Source: Carex sylvatica (lineage: Eukaryota; Streptophyta; Magnoliopsida; Poales; Cyperaceae). From it: a stretch of 64,000 nt of DNA. Where the stretch lies: NCBI GenBank assembly GCA_964058845.1, contig CAXKVR010000140.1, forward strand, positions 186,001-250,000, given 5' to 3'. The notes under the pieces were generated by a model. That model was given only the letters and a program-made list of their open reading frames with translations. It made no database searches and was not told the origin of the DNA. Shown piece by piece: positions 11,831-21,851 of this stretch (the first letter of the stretch is position 1; each line of letters opens with the position of its first letter). Made by a program: the position numbers and the translations under genes.

Positions 11831-12306
11831 GCTTGTGCATGGACAGAGATCTAATTTGAGGTTTGAACATATTTTAATAACTCTAAACTACTGTTTTAGT
11901 ACCAGAAATAAATAGAAGAAGATCAACAAGCTATCAGAGCTTGAAATTTTTTGAATCAAGGCTAACTCCTTAATTAGTGTTATCTTTAGACTTGTGATAT
12001 CCAACTGACAAATCAAATCAAAGTTATAAAGAGTTATGACATCACTTCATAAATATATCAAATGTCTTATTTTTTGGCGTACACTATAAAAAAAAAAAAA
12101 AAAATTCTTCACAAAATTATTTAAATCAAAATATTAATATCTCTATAAGAAAAAATAGAGGACCACTCGGCCCCCAGGCGGTCTGGTCCCTAGTGGACCG
12201 CCCTGGCCTGGGCGGTCTGCTAGAGGATCTGGGCCGCCTGTGGGCCAAGCGGTCGGGGCATTTAAAAAAAAAGGATGCAGGGGCAGTTTAAAAAAAAATT
12301 GGGTAT
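11831..12306. other. Intergenic DNA with a short GC-rich spike
   Basis: No supported gene. The stretch holds a run of A residues near 12087-12105 and a GC-rich patch at about 12160-12265 containing inverted GCGGTC/GACCGC words, unlike the AT-rich surroundings. It may be the remnant of another element. Confidence 0.4.
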
Positions 12307-12515
12307 TAATAAAAAGGGAAAATTGTGAGATTGCCACTACAAAACCTTCAAAATGTGAGAATGCCACTACAAATTTCAAAATTGTAGAAATGCCACTCTA
12401 AAACTTTATTAATTGTGAAAATGCCATTCTTATACAATTTTTATAAGAAATAATCTGAAAAGTTCTGTTTTAGAATACGTATTTTCGTATTTCCAATTAT
12501 ACCCTTGAAGTGAAA

Positions 12516-12743
12516 TTAAAAAATAAATGACCTCTCCAATTCCTGTGCCTCCTCCCTCTCCCTTCGCTCCTCTTCTGTCTCAGGTTTTACTTCTACCATC
12601 ACAGCATCTGCTGGAAGTGCCGGTGGGTCCGTCGACCTCTGCTCCACTTGATGAGCAATTTCAGTCGGCCTCTCACGTGGGCTGTTCAAATCGACAGTCG
12701 TAAAATCAGTGTATGGCATCTCTCCCCCTTTGTAATCTGTCAT
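12516..12743 (-). pseudogene. Second coding-like segment in the Pack-MULE
   Basis: A 75-codon minus-strand frame, rich in E and R (a TEEERREREEA-type stretch), directly follows and overlaps the ATL fragment in another frame. Its base composition looks coding. It could be the post-RING C-terminal part of the same ATL gene brought in by a deletion of the RING core, or a second captured fragment. I cannot assign it with certainty. Confidence 0.4.
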
Positions 12744-13103
12744 CTTTGAATTCGCTCAAACAAACTGCGCACTTGAGCGCTCCTTTACCAACCTTATGCT
12801 CTTTAACCTTTGAATAAACCTTGGTAGGAAGGATTTTAATAATTGTCGGGTCGAGACCTCTCGGCCGCCTATTCGCAGTGGGAACCTACGTAGCGGGTGC
12901 CGCTCCTGCAATTCCTTTGCCAGCGCAGTGTCAGACATAGACAGAGAAGAAATCGAGAAAGAAGAAAACCATGATGAGTACAATTATGACGATCGCCATT
13001 TGAATTTGAATTTAGTTGCAGTGGCGAATTTGATTGCGCTATAACAGGACTGGATGAGAGTAGTAGGATGATGGAGATAACGAAAAGGGTGAAAAGAGAT
13101 GAA
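12706..13103 (-). pseudogene. ATL-type RING-H2 E3 ubiquitin ligase, captured 5' fragment
   Basis: On the minus strand from about 13103, one frame reads a signal-peptide-like segment (FVISIILLLSSSPVIAQS). A second frame, from the ATG at 12999, reads a membrane segment (MAIVIIVLIMVFF...FFSVYV). A single frame continues from there to a TGA at 12708-12706: ...RGLDPTIIKILP, the YSKVK motif and GKGALKCAVCLSEF, the first two RING cysteines. This order (secretion signal, membrane helix, GLD box, start of RING-H2) is that of plant ATL ligases. Defects: a frameshift between signal and membrane parts, a TGA where an arginine is expected (VYV-stop-HC), a TAG before the GLD box, and loss of the rest of the RING. 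It cannot make a working ligase; antisense or small-RNA effects on the parent gene are possible. Confidence 0.78.
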
Positions 13104-13568
13104 CTTTTGGTTAATTTTGGAGCAATGAGGTGATAATTTAGAGAAATGAAATGGTGATTTGGAGATGACGATAAGACCTGGGGGGGAGAGAGAGAGGTCA
13201 GTGAATTAAGTGAGATGGATTCTATAAATACAAAAAGGGATTGTGTGGGAATGAGATAGCGATATTAATTGAGATAGCAAATAGATATTTTGATACTTTT
13301 ACATTTCGTTAGCGATATTAATTGAGATAGCACATAGACGTAACTTTTTACCAGTATCAATGTACGGATCTCCAAAGCAGAATATTGATTAAGGGTATTT
13401 TAGGCATTATTTTATTTTTATTTTTTAAAAAGATTAATAGAGTATAAATGACATTTTCACAATTAATGAAGTTTTAGAGTGGCATTTCTACAATTTTGAA
13501 GTTTGTAGTGGCATTCTCATATTTTAAAAAATTTGTAGTGGCAATCTCATAATTTTTTCTAATAAAAA

Positions 13569-14730
13569 TGGCCGTAACAATAGTATAAAATAAAAATTGT
13601 TTAGTAGAAACTAAATAATATTATTATAGTATTTAAGTAAAAATTTAATTAATTAGAACTGAGTCTAAAATCAAAATAAGACAAAGTAGAACAACTCATT
13701 GTTATTTATTAACACATGCTTGATTTATTTTTCGCATAACATTGCATATGCGGATCGATCCATACATATCACTGATGAATTGAAAATTATTTTTAAATTC
13801 ACCAGGAATTTTTCAATCGATTCCGCTAAAAACACTTTCGAGATATATGATACATTAAATGATTGCTATTTAACAGTGTTATTAAAAATTTAGCAATTAA
13901 GTTAAGTTTGACAAATACCTTTGCTAAGAAGTAATGCATATTTTTTATTTTGTAATTCATATTTCTCAGGGTTCTAAATAGCCAGCTATAGTTACGCAAT
14001 AGCTACACTATAGCTTTTTCGAACCTCCAAAGTATAACGCTATTAACTGCTTTTCTTTATAATAATTCTAAATAGCTAGCTATAGTTACACTATAGCTAG
14101 CTATAGTTACACTATAGCTTTTTCAGATCTTAAAAGCTATAGCGCTATCGCTATTTCCATTAATTAGAATAATAATAAACCTAAGGGAAGCTGACAATAT
14201 TTTTTGACAAATTAAATAACAAAAAATAAACAATTATAGAAAAGTAAAATATTTGATTCAAGAAAATATAAGTAGAACTACGTGTTTTTAAGCTTATAAT
14301 ATTTTTTTTTATAAACTAAATAATTTTAAATAATAAATTCAAATTATTAAAACTAATTTACTTATAATATTGACTATTGTCTTTAGACAAGGGAAGACAG
14401 CATTTTAAATAATGGGATAAAAAACATACAGAGTGGTGAGTCGCTCATATTTTGGAAAAATAAATATGAAATGTTACAAGTTACCAAGTTATGCACAATG
14501 TATAATAGTATATATATTTTTAATTAAAAATTAGTACATATCAATCATATCAAATTAATAGAACTCATTTGTAAAATACATATAACATTTTACTATAAAT
14601 TATAAAAAAAAAACATATATGAAAATTCATTTTTTAAAATAAATAAAGTCAATTAATCTCATTTGAATTATGTATATGCGGGGCATGCGCCACCATCTTT
14701 ACTCTTTAGGGATGAATGTAGGCATTTTTT
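13569..14730. other. AT-rich intergenic stretch
   Basis: Nothing supported here except the GCTATAG-rich repeat at 13967-14160. The rest is A/T-rich with short homopolymer runs and no convincing coding frame. Confidence 0.5.
13967..14160. repeat. Degenerate hAT-type MITE (TCTAAATAGC family)
   Basis: It starts CAGGGTTCTAAATAGC and contains repeated AGCTATAGTTACACTATAG words. Its start matches the better-preserved copy at 30814-30964, which has a clean 8-bp target duplication. The right end here is unclear. Confidence 0.5.
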
Positions 14731-14733
14731 GGA

Positions 14734-15100
14734 GTAGAACTACGGTGTTCTTAAGTTCACCAAGATTTTTGGTGAACTCAAGTCTAAAGTCCGTCAAATG
14801 AGCTTCAAATGATGAATCTGAACCGTTGAAATCCGCCTACCTTACAAGTAATGCGTTTAAATGTGAAAATTTTAAACATTCAAATTAATTTAGTATAAAT
14901 TCAATCGGTTAAAACTAGAAGGTTAATAAATTAATTTTAATGCATTTATTTTTTGAACATTTTTTGACCGCTTGATTTTATACTAAATTAATTTGAATGT
15001 TCAAAATTTTTACATGTAAACTCATCACTTGTAAAGTAGGCGGATTTCAACAATTTAAATTTATTAATTAAAGCCAATTTGATGACACCCTAGTTCTACG
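14734..15100. mobile_element. Foldback MITE
   Basis: Outer ends are inverted (GTAGAACTACGGTGTT against GTAGAACTAGGGTGTC). Inside, a long imperfect inverted repeat of about 90 bp faces itself (14815-14910 with 14965-15055; both arms carry CCGCCTAC and AAATTAATTTAGTATAAA). No coding capacity. I found no clean target duplication. Confidence 0.7.
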
Positions 15101-15329
15101 CTTCTACTCTTATTTTTGTTAGCATAAGTGAAACCACAAGTTGGGATTAAACAATTCTATTTATTCAATTTGTACCATATTTAGATAAGGTTTTTTTTTT
15201 ATAACTTATTAAAATTATATAGACTTTTTTTTCTATTAATTTATATGCATATAAATATATGAGTAAAGACTATTTTATATCTATTAATTTGTAAGATAAT
15301 TATAAAAAAGTTGTATAAAGTTATTTATT

Positions 15330-17319
15330 GGATTAATTTTTCATATACCCTTCAACTTGTCTTGATTTTCTTATTTACCCCCTAGAGTTTAATATATTGT
15401 AAATATCCTTCAACTCTTTAACTTATTTCTTATTTCTTCTTGAGCGTAACAAGATAATTAACTTTAGCCAAATAATATTAAAAAATTACAATTAATTTTG
15501 TTTAAAAAAAGAATAAAAATGTCCCTAAAAACTATAGAACATCCTTCTTTTTCTCTTTCTTTCTTTTCTCCTTTTCTCTGTTGTGTCCATCAAAGACACT
15601 ATTGAGCCAACCTCTGTTCGCATAGAGGATCATAGGAGCGCTCTCTCATCACTCTTCAAGTCTCGATGTCTCTCATCATGAATCCTATCTCTGCATATGA
15701 AAGATCAAATGAACCTATCTCCTCTCTCTGTGTTAGGACCTCACCTGTCACAAATGAAGATTCAAAAGATAGCTTTTTCTTCTATTATCTCATCTTGCTT
15801 TAATCTAGTTATAGAATTTTTATAATAATTGATTACTTTGTTATCTCACAGAGTACATGTATCGTGTCTAGAGTGGAAAAAACGTGCCGTGCCGTGACTA
15901 AGTGAACAGTGATCCGTACCGTGCCGTGACCAAAATGTCAAGGACGTGACTCGCGTGCCGTGACTATTCACGTGCCGTGTCCAAATGTAACTGGTCACGT
16001 TTCTCACATTTAACTATTTTCTCATAATTTAAGTTAGTTTCTTCAAGATTCACCATTTAATTAAAACCTAACTGTCCTAATTACACGTGACTTGCGTGAT
16101 TACGTGCCGTACCGTAATCGAATCTTTTGCGTGCCGTGCCGTGTCGTGACCAAAATGTCAAGGGGCGGTCACGGCACGCGACAAGTGAGTCATAGCATGG
16201 AACAGTAACACGTACCATGTTGTTCCGTGCCGTAGTCGTGCCATTCCGTGACAGAGCCGGCTCTGCCGTGCCATTTTTCTCACACTAATCGTGTCTCAAA
16301 ACAACCTTATCTTCGGCCAAAAATCTTTCTTGCTTGTTCAAGTTAGTACTGCACATTACGAATAGGAAATGGTTTTACACATGACCAATTTAGAGATACT
16401 TTGACAATGGTAGAGTTGCCAAAATATATTAACAGTTGGGATTCTTCCAAAAAAAATGGAGCACTGTATTTATTTTTATTTTTACTGTATCTTAAATTCT
16501 CGATGCACGACAATAAAAAAATATTGCAGTTTATTTTTACTTGTTTGTTTTTATCTTAACAAATTACGATGTTGAGATTAATTGATGATTAGATGTGATT
16601 ATGAATTCAAGGGGTAGTATATACTTATACTAACTGTTTTTGTCTGTAACATCTCTTTTTTTAATCTTTTGTCTTCTTTGTTGGCAACATTAATCAACTT
16701 TATGTGCATCAATATGTGTGTCTATATACAAGTTTTTATATTTGATCAGCCATTTAGAAGATTTTCTGTACCGGACAAATCTATGGTGCCAGAAAATAAT
16801 CATGGCATGCATTTATCTTCGCATGAATTTGATTTGTATTTGCTTGCACGCTGGCACAAAATGATAGTGTTGCATCATTAGCTTTTTGTTTGAAGCCCTT
16901 TGATTTTTTATTTTTCATCTTAGATGTAATGATGGATACAGAACAGAGTAACAGAGATAATTAGTTGTGGGTCAGGAGAGGTGAGATGACACAGAGGACT
17001 AGAGGGGAGTAACCCATGATTTTGTTTTTCACCTGTAGAGTTAAACGAAGAAGGAGAAGAAGAGAATGAAGCAACTACGGAGGATAGCAGGATTGGAATT
17101 GCTCTCGTCTGTTTATTAAAGGATATTGTGGTCAATTATTTTTAAATTAAACAAATATCATAAATGGAGCAGTTTTTAATATTAAGTAATCATTCTTTTT
17201 AATTACATGGGTAAATAAGAAAGAGATGAAAGAGTTGAGTGGTAAATTTGATATATACATGAGTTGAAGGAGAAATAAGAAATTGAGAGTATATTGAAGG
17301 ACATTTAAGAAATTAAGCC
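15330..17319. mobile_element. Non-autonomous MULE, 2.0 kb
   Basis: A perfect 9-bp duplication TTATTTATT (15321-15329 and 17320-17328) bounds it. The ends are inverted: GGATTAATTTTTCATATACC against GGCTTAATTTCTTAAATGTC, followed by further matching TTATTTACCC and CAACTC words over about 100 bp. No transposase frame is visible. The interior has a CT-rich tract at about 15540-15600 and a later hAT MITE insertion (15869-16287). The same terminal family occurs at 26418-27146. Confidence 0.85.
15869..16287. mobile_element. hAT-type MITE nested in the MULE
   Basis: An 8-bp duplication ATCGTGTC flanks it (15861-15868 and 16288-16295). The ends TAGAGTGGAAAAA and TAGTGTGAGAAAAA are inverted. The body is filled with CGTGCCGTG words in both orientations. 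Related sequence occurs in the opposite orientation at 20875-21300 and 37495-38015. Confidence 0.82.
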
Positions 17320-17340
17320 TTATTTATTTATATAGAAATA

Positions 17341-18480
17341 TTTTTTTGAAAAGTGGTGGTAGTACCACTTATTTCATTGAAATCAAGCATACTTATATAA
17401 TATTCAAATTAGGTACCAGAACCAAATATGATAAGTTGTACAACAGTAAAGTATCCATAGCAAAAAGATAGAAAAACATACAAGGAATAGCCAACCAAGT
17501 AACAGTAACTACTCAAAACAACAAAAGACCACTAAGTAATCAAGTCAAAAGCTAAACAGTCAGCATAATAAAATATTACTAATCATCCAACAAGTCTTCA
17601 TCCGTCAATTCTTCTCCAGACATTTGACCTGAGGGGCTGCCAGCTCCAGGAGCTTGAAATAGGCCTCTTCCTCCCTTGCAATGGATAACAACATATTTTC
17701 CTCCTCCATTATTTGATCTGAGAGATCCTTAACATCAGATGGAAGCTTTAGACTTAGTTTAAGAAAATAATTTTCAGATTTTGATTTGCACCAAAATGTT
17801 GCTAAAGAAATAATCTTAAATCCGATAGACCTGATAGGTAGGAGTTGAGTATCATTAAAAATGATTCTATTTCTTTCTAACCAAATAGTTCATCGTAATA
17901 ATTAAACCAGCAATCTATCCTTTAGAGGGATAGATGCATCAAGCATCCATAGATCCTCTAAAAAATCACACTCAAAAGTGAAATTATTATAAACAACAAT
18001 CTAATTCCAAATCATTATAATATAAGAACAATGAATAAACAAATGTGCAGTACTTTCATACTGATTACAAAAAGCGAAAGTTAAGTCACCTGGCCACCAA
18101 ATTCTAACCATTTATAAAAAAGAATGGATTGTAAAGTTGTCATCTTGAGACCATTTCCAAATTAATACGTCCTCTAACTGTTCGGATAAAGAAAAATGCT
18201 GAAATTTTTGTAACAGGGCCAGCCATTCAGTTATATAGAAAAATGCTGAAATTTTTGTAACAGGGCCAGCCATTCAGTTATATAGATACCTGTTAATTGT
18301 CTTTGAAAATACATTTGTAAAGGTGATGATGCAAAGACATGTGTTATAGAGATAAATCTATCACTAACAATAGAAAATAAATTTGAAAATTGATGTTGCA
18401 ATGCATGTTATTATATCTGTCAAACAAAAAAAATGAATTTATCATTTCCAATTTCGTTGTTAAGACCAAGGTTAATTATC
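17341..18480 (-). mobile_element. LINE (L1-type) 3' end, 5'-truncated
   Basis: Read on the minus strand, several frames joined by frameshifts and stops resemble the C-terminal part of plant LINE ORF2: a zinc-binding reverse-transcriptase-associated segment (...KWLEFGGQVT..., ...STAHLFIHC...) followed by the acidic tail typical of these elements. A run of T at 17341-17347 on the plus strand may be the remains of the poly(A) tail. The upstream end near 18480 is approximate. It abuts the MULE that ends at 17319. It is dead. Confidence 0.65.
18191..18284. repeat. 47-bp exact tandem duplication inside the LINE
   Basis: Two head-to-tail copies (18191-18237 and 18238-18284) start GAAAAATGCTGAAATTTTTG and appear identical. 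Confidence 0.9.
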
Positions 18481-18603
18481 TTATGGTCTTTAAAAATGAA
18501 TTTTCAAAATAAAAAATAAATAGGAGCTGTTCTACTACCATATTTACTTATAATAATATTTTTTCATATATTATTAACCGAATTATTTATAAATCTAATT
18601 CAT

Positions 18604-18722
18604 CACTTAATTAATAAAACTTTATTCATGAATTTTAGATCTAATACACTTAAATCTTTTTTAACTTAATTAATAAAACTTTATTCATGAGTTTTAGATC
18701 TAATACACTTAAATCTTTTTTA
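18604..18722. repeat. Tandem duplication, 59-bp period
   Basis: Two nearly identical copies of a block starting ACTTAATTAATAAAAC, at 18605 and 18664. Confidence 0.85.
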
Positions 18723-18973
18723 TCTTTCTACCATGCCATAGAAATTTTATTCTAATTTTATCAAACTTATATCTAATTTTATATAAAAATAATAAATGAC
18801 ATTGATATAATTTTATCTATAATTGAAATATATATGATATAATTTTAATTTTAACTTTTTTTTTCTATTTTTATTATTTATATTTTTTATTTTAAAAATT
18901 ATTTTATCAAATTATTCGATTCGTATTATATTTATATTATATTTAATAAGACGAATATAAATTTTTTTTCCTT

Positions 18974-19027
18974 GTCAAATATGGGTATAAAAATAGTTCT
19001 GTCAAATATGGGTATAAAAATAGTTCT
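18974..19027. repeat. 27-bp tandem duplication
   Basis: GTCAAATATGGGTATAAAAA plus seven bases is repeated head to tail (18974-19000 and 19001-19027). Confidence 0.9.
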
Positions 19028-19511
19028 ATCGATCCTACCGTAACACTCCAATTAATTTCGGATAAGGGGGATCATTAAATTGAAAATAAATATGGATATA
19101 ATTTCAAAGTTTAGACCTAATCCAATAATTTATATTCCCATTTCCAATGTATCTTGACTTCTCCAATTTTATTCACAAAAAAAAAAAAAAAAAAAAATCA
19201 GTCGGTTTCATGTGTTAATGCAGAAGTCGCTTGGGAAAGAAACCATAATTGCTGACAAATTGCCGGAAAAGTCAATTGTTTACCTAAATAGCACATAAAT
19301 TGATCCAAAGAAGCATCACTCTTATAATAAACAACGATAGATTTCTCTTACGCAGAACAGAAACAGCTAAAACACCAATAATAAACGCCCAAAAATAAAA
19401 ATAAAATGTAAAAAAATCTACCATATATGTACAGAAAGAAAGATCGCCATTAACAAAAATTGCTCCACTCCTAAGCAAAATACACTAACAAACCAAAACT
19501 AAAGATAAAAT
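19028..19511. other. Intergenic, probable 3' flank of the small gene
   Basis: A run of A residues lies at about 19177-19197. No coding frame is convincing. Because the small gene at 19512-19718 is on the minus strand, its 3' UTR should lie here. Confidence 0.4.
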
Positions 19512-19718
19512 CTACATCAACGCAGCACGCGTGTTGATAGGGAGAGCATATGGCGGTGCGGGGAGTGGCTGAGGTGGCGATGCAAACGGGAGGCTCCGTA
19601 GCATGAGGAACCGCATCCGTCTCGGAAACGGAGCGTCGTTTAGGAGCTGTTCCAAAACTCGTGCAACCAACGCCGTGTATTCCTCCAACAGCTCCGCTAC
19701 AATTGCGACTAGTATCAT
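19512..19718 (-). CDS. Small conserved-looking plant protein, 68 aa
   Basis: A single uninterrupted frame runs from ATG at 19718 to TAG at 19512-19514. Composition is distinctly GC-richer and coding-like compared with the AT-rich surroundings. The N-terminus (MILVAIVAELLEEYTALVAR) predicts an amphipathic or partly hydrophobic helix. A basic FPRRMRFLMLRSLPF segment follows, then a proline-rich tail. No zinc, kinase or other known domain is visible. I recall similar short unannotated plant proteins with an ...APFPRR.RFL.LRSLPF core but cannot check it; no function is claimed. A GTGGGTCCCAC site about 200 bp upstream fits a housekeeping promoter. It is the only plausible host gene in the window. 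Confidence 0.62.
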   Translation of the reverse strand: MILVAIVAELLEEYTALVARVLEQLLNDAPFPRRMRFLMLRSLPFASPPQPLPAPPYALPINTRAALM

Positions 19719-19920
19719 CTTAATTCCCTTTCTGATATTCTAAAATTCTTTCCTGTTGCTTCGAATTTTTCAATTCAGTGCTCAGAATGAGGATTTAACT
19801 AAAAGGAAAGGAGGAAGGGTTTTGAGGAACGGTGTGCTCGGTTGATGGGATTGTAAGAGACCGCTTACAAATGTACCGGGCTACCGGCTTGGGGAGAAAG
19901 TTAAATCCAGACTATCCAGG

Positions 19921-19931
19921 GTGGGTCCCAC
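19921..19931. promoter_or_regulatory. TCP-type (class I) binding site upstream of the small gene
   Basis: The perfect palindrome GTGGGTCCCAC contains GGNCCCAC on both strands, the class I TCP/PCF consensus common in promoters of broadly expressed plant genes. It lies about 200 bp before the ATG at 19718. Binding is inferred from sequence only. Confidence 0.5.
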
Positions 19932-20220
19932 TGATCAGAGGATGAAGTTAGCTGGCTTTATGTTAAACCATGTGTAGGCGTAGTTTTGTTGAAGTCACAG
20001 CTAAGCGCCTAAGCTTATCCAGTATTCACTGCTGGTTTTATCCTCCTAGAAAAAACCGGAAGTTGACAGAGCATCTTGTTTGACATAATAAGAGTATTTA
20101 TTATTCCTGCGGGAACACAAAGTTATACCCACTTTAGCATTTGAAACTTTCCTTTTTTGTTTTTGGAAATATGGTAAAGGGACTAGCAGGACGAATTTAG
20201 AATTTTGATCAGGAGTAGTC
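19932..20220. other. Distal upstream region of the small gene
   Basis: No other feature seen. Composition changes back to AT-rich after about 20090. Confidence 0.4.
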
Positions 20221-20790
20221 AAGATTCTAAATAGCGTTTATAGCGGTATAGCGGGAAGATAAAAAAAAAATACTTTAGTAAATAGCGAAACTATAACGAA
20301 AACTATTATAAATAACATTTTTTTATTTCAAAAATTATATTTTATATTTCTACTAATAATAAAAATATCTCATCAAGAAAAAAATTACCAAATTAATTAA
20401 GAAGTTCTAATATTCATATTAAACCAATACAAAGTTCAAATTGTCATTCAAAATATTCCTAATTAAAAAACTATCGATATATTTTATATTCAAAATATAC
20501 CACTACCATATATATTAATGCATGATACAAAATTTAATTGATATAGCGGTATAGGTCGCACATGTTCCATTGTATTGATATAGCTTGATAAAGTAAAAAA
20601 AAATCAATCTGGACATTAAGGCCCATTAAAATTGCAAAATCATGTTTTCAGAAGAAAAAAAAATGCAAAATTGCAAAATCATATCCCATGTAGCATAGCG
20701 GACCGCTATTGCTGCTACGTGCTATAGCGGCTGTAACTTGATTAGCGCAGTTTTAGCCCGTACCTTAGCTTTCTAGGTCCAAAACCGTTA
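20221..20790. repeat. TCTAAATAGCG repeat, larger hAT-like derivative
   Basis: It starts GATTCTAAATAGCG and carries TATAGCGGTATAGCGG near the left end and GCTATAGCGGC near the right. Those inverted AGCG/CGCT words are shared with the copies at 13967, 25003 and 30814. Ends are approximate; no coding capacity. Confidence 0.45.
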
Positions 20791-20874
20791 TTGCTAGATA
20801 TTTAGAAGCTTGGAGTAGCTACAAAATATTGACAAGAGTATGATGTTTTTTTTGACAAATTAAAATAGACTAGT

Positions 20875-21490
20875 AGATAAAGATCTAAAAAGGTCACGGT
20901 ATGACTAGATACGTCACGGTATGACACAATTCTGTCACGGCAAGTGTGCCGATTACGTGACATGACTATTTTTAAAAAAAAATGACACGACAAGACATGT
21001 CACGCAAAAGATTTGATCATGATCCGACACATGGTCACATATAATTAAGACCATTAGATCTTGATTGAATGATAAATCTTAAATAAACTAACCTAAATTA
21101 TGAAAACATAGTTAAACATGACAAATATAACCGATTACGTTTGGACACGTCTTGTCATGACGTGCCATGCCATGGCGTGATTAACATGTTATGACCATTC
21201 ACGTGTTATGATCATCATTCTAAATTTAATCACAACACAACAAGACACGTGATTCAAGTAATGATGCAACTAATCACGACATTGTACATATTTATATCCT
21301 TAGTAGTAGACTTTTTTTTTTTTTTTTTTACACAAATCAATCTGAGCTGACTTTCTTTTCCGCACAATTTTCTTTTACAGGACTGTGAATTAAATTCAGA
21401 GATAAGCACAAATATAAAATAACATTGGGTCTAAAAAATATTTCAAACTGCCTACTCGTGACCCTCTTTGGATCCGTCAGTGCCTCACTG
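20875..21490 (+). repeat. Dispersed repeat, copy A (partner at 37495-38330)
   Basis: It begins with GATCTAAAAAGGTCACGG and runs through CACGCAAAAGATTTG, TTAAGACCATTAGATCTTG and CTAAATTATGAAAA to a 3' part with TGACCCTCTTTGGATC. The same words in the same order occur at 37495-38330. The first about 420 bp are related, in opposite orientation, to the hAT MITE at 15869-16287. Confidence 0.7.
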
Positions 21491-21631
21491 GAGACTAGCT
21501 AGACGACTAGTTCCTCTTGTTAACTTGGGATGCACTTTCTGAAATACCGAAGCATTTGTCTACGAGGCGATTGCTATAGACTGGTTAGTGGTAATAGATA
21601 ATGCGAACTTTATTAAAGCATGTATATATTT

Positions 21632-21841
21632 GAGATAGGAGTAGGTCCGATGCTCATTGGACCTACTTTTAGGTTCGATGGACTTCTCACCATACGATTA
21701 GCATTAAGATCTGTGCACACGAAAATTATAAAAACTCACACGGATTTTAATACGAAGTGCACGAATCTTGATGTAATTGGATGGTCACAACACTCATCAG
21801 ATCAAAGTAGGTTCAATGGGCATCGTACCTACTCCGGCCTA
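21632..21841. mobile_element. Hairpin MITE (probable MULE type)
   Basis: Ends are inverted: GGAGTAGGTCCGATGCTCAT at 21638 faces the inverse of GGCATCGTACCTACTCC ending at 21835. A 10-bp duplication GTATATATTT (21622-21631 and 21842-21851) surrounds it. Internal sequence is non-coding. The overall plan resembles the MITE at 61154-61355. Confidence 0.7.
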
Positions 21842-21851
21842 GTATATATTT

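Larger units (their letters stand above)
12316..13559. mobile_element. Pack-MULE (Mutator-like, non-autonomous) with captured gene fragment
   Basis: A perfect 9-bp target duplication TAATAAAAA flanks the element (12307-12315 and 13560-13568), the size typical of Mutator-like elements. The terminal inverted repeats are long, about 120 bp (12316-12435 against 13440-13559). They share GTGAGATTGCCACTAC and several further GCCACT words. There is no MURA transposase. The interior is GC-richer than the surroundings and carries part of an ATL-type RING-H2 gene on the minus strand. Non-autonomous MULEs that carry host gene pieces are called Pack-MULEs. Confidence 0.88.

Noticed and set aside
12143..12379. 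78-codon minus-strand frame across the GC-rich spike
   Set aside because: Proline/glycine-rich translation of a GC patch that runs into the MULE terminal repeat; no motif.
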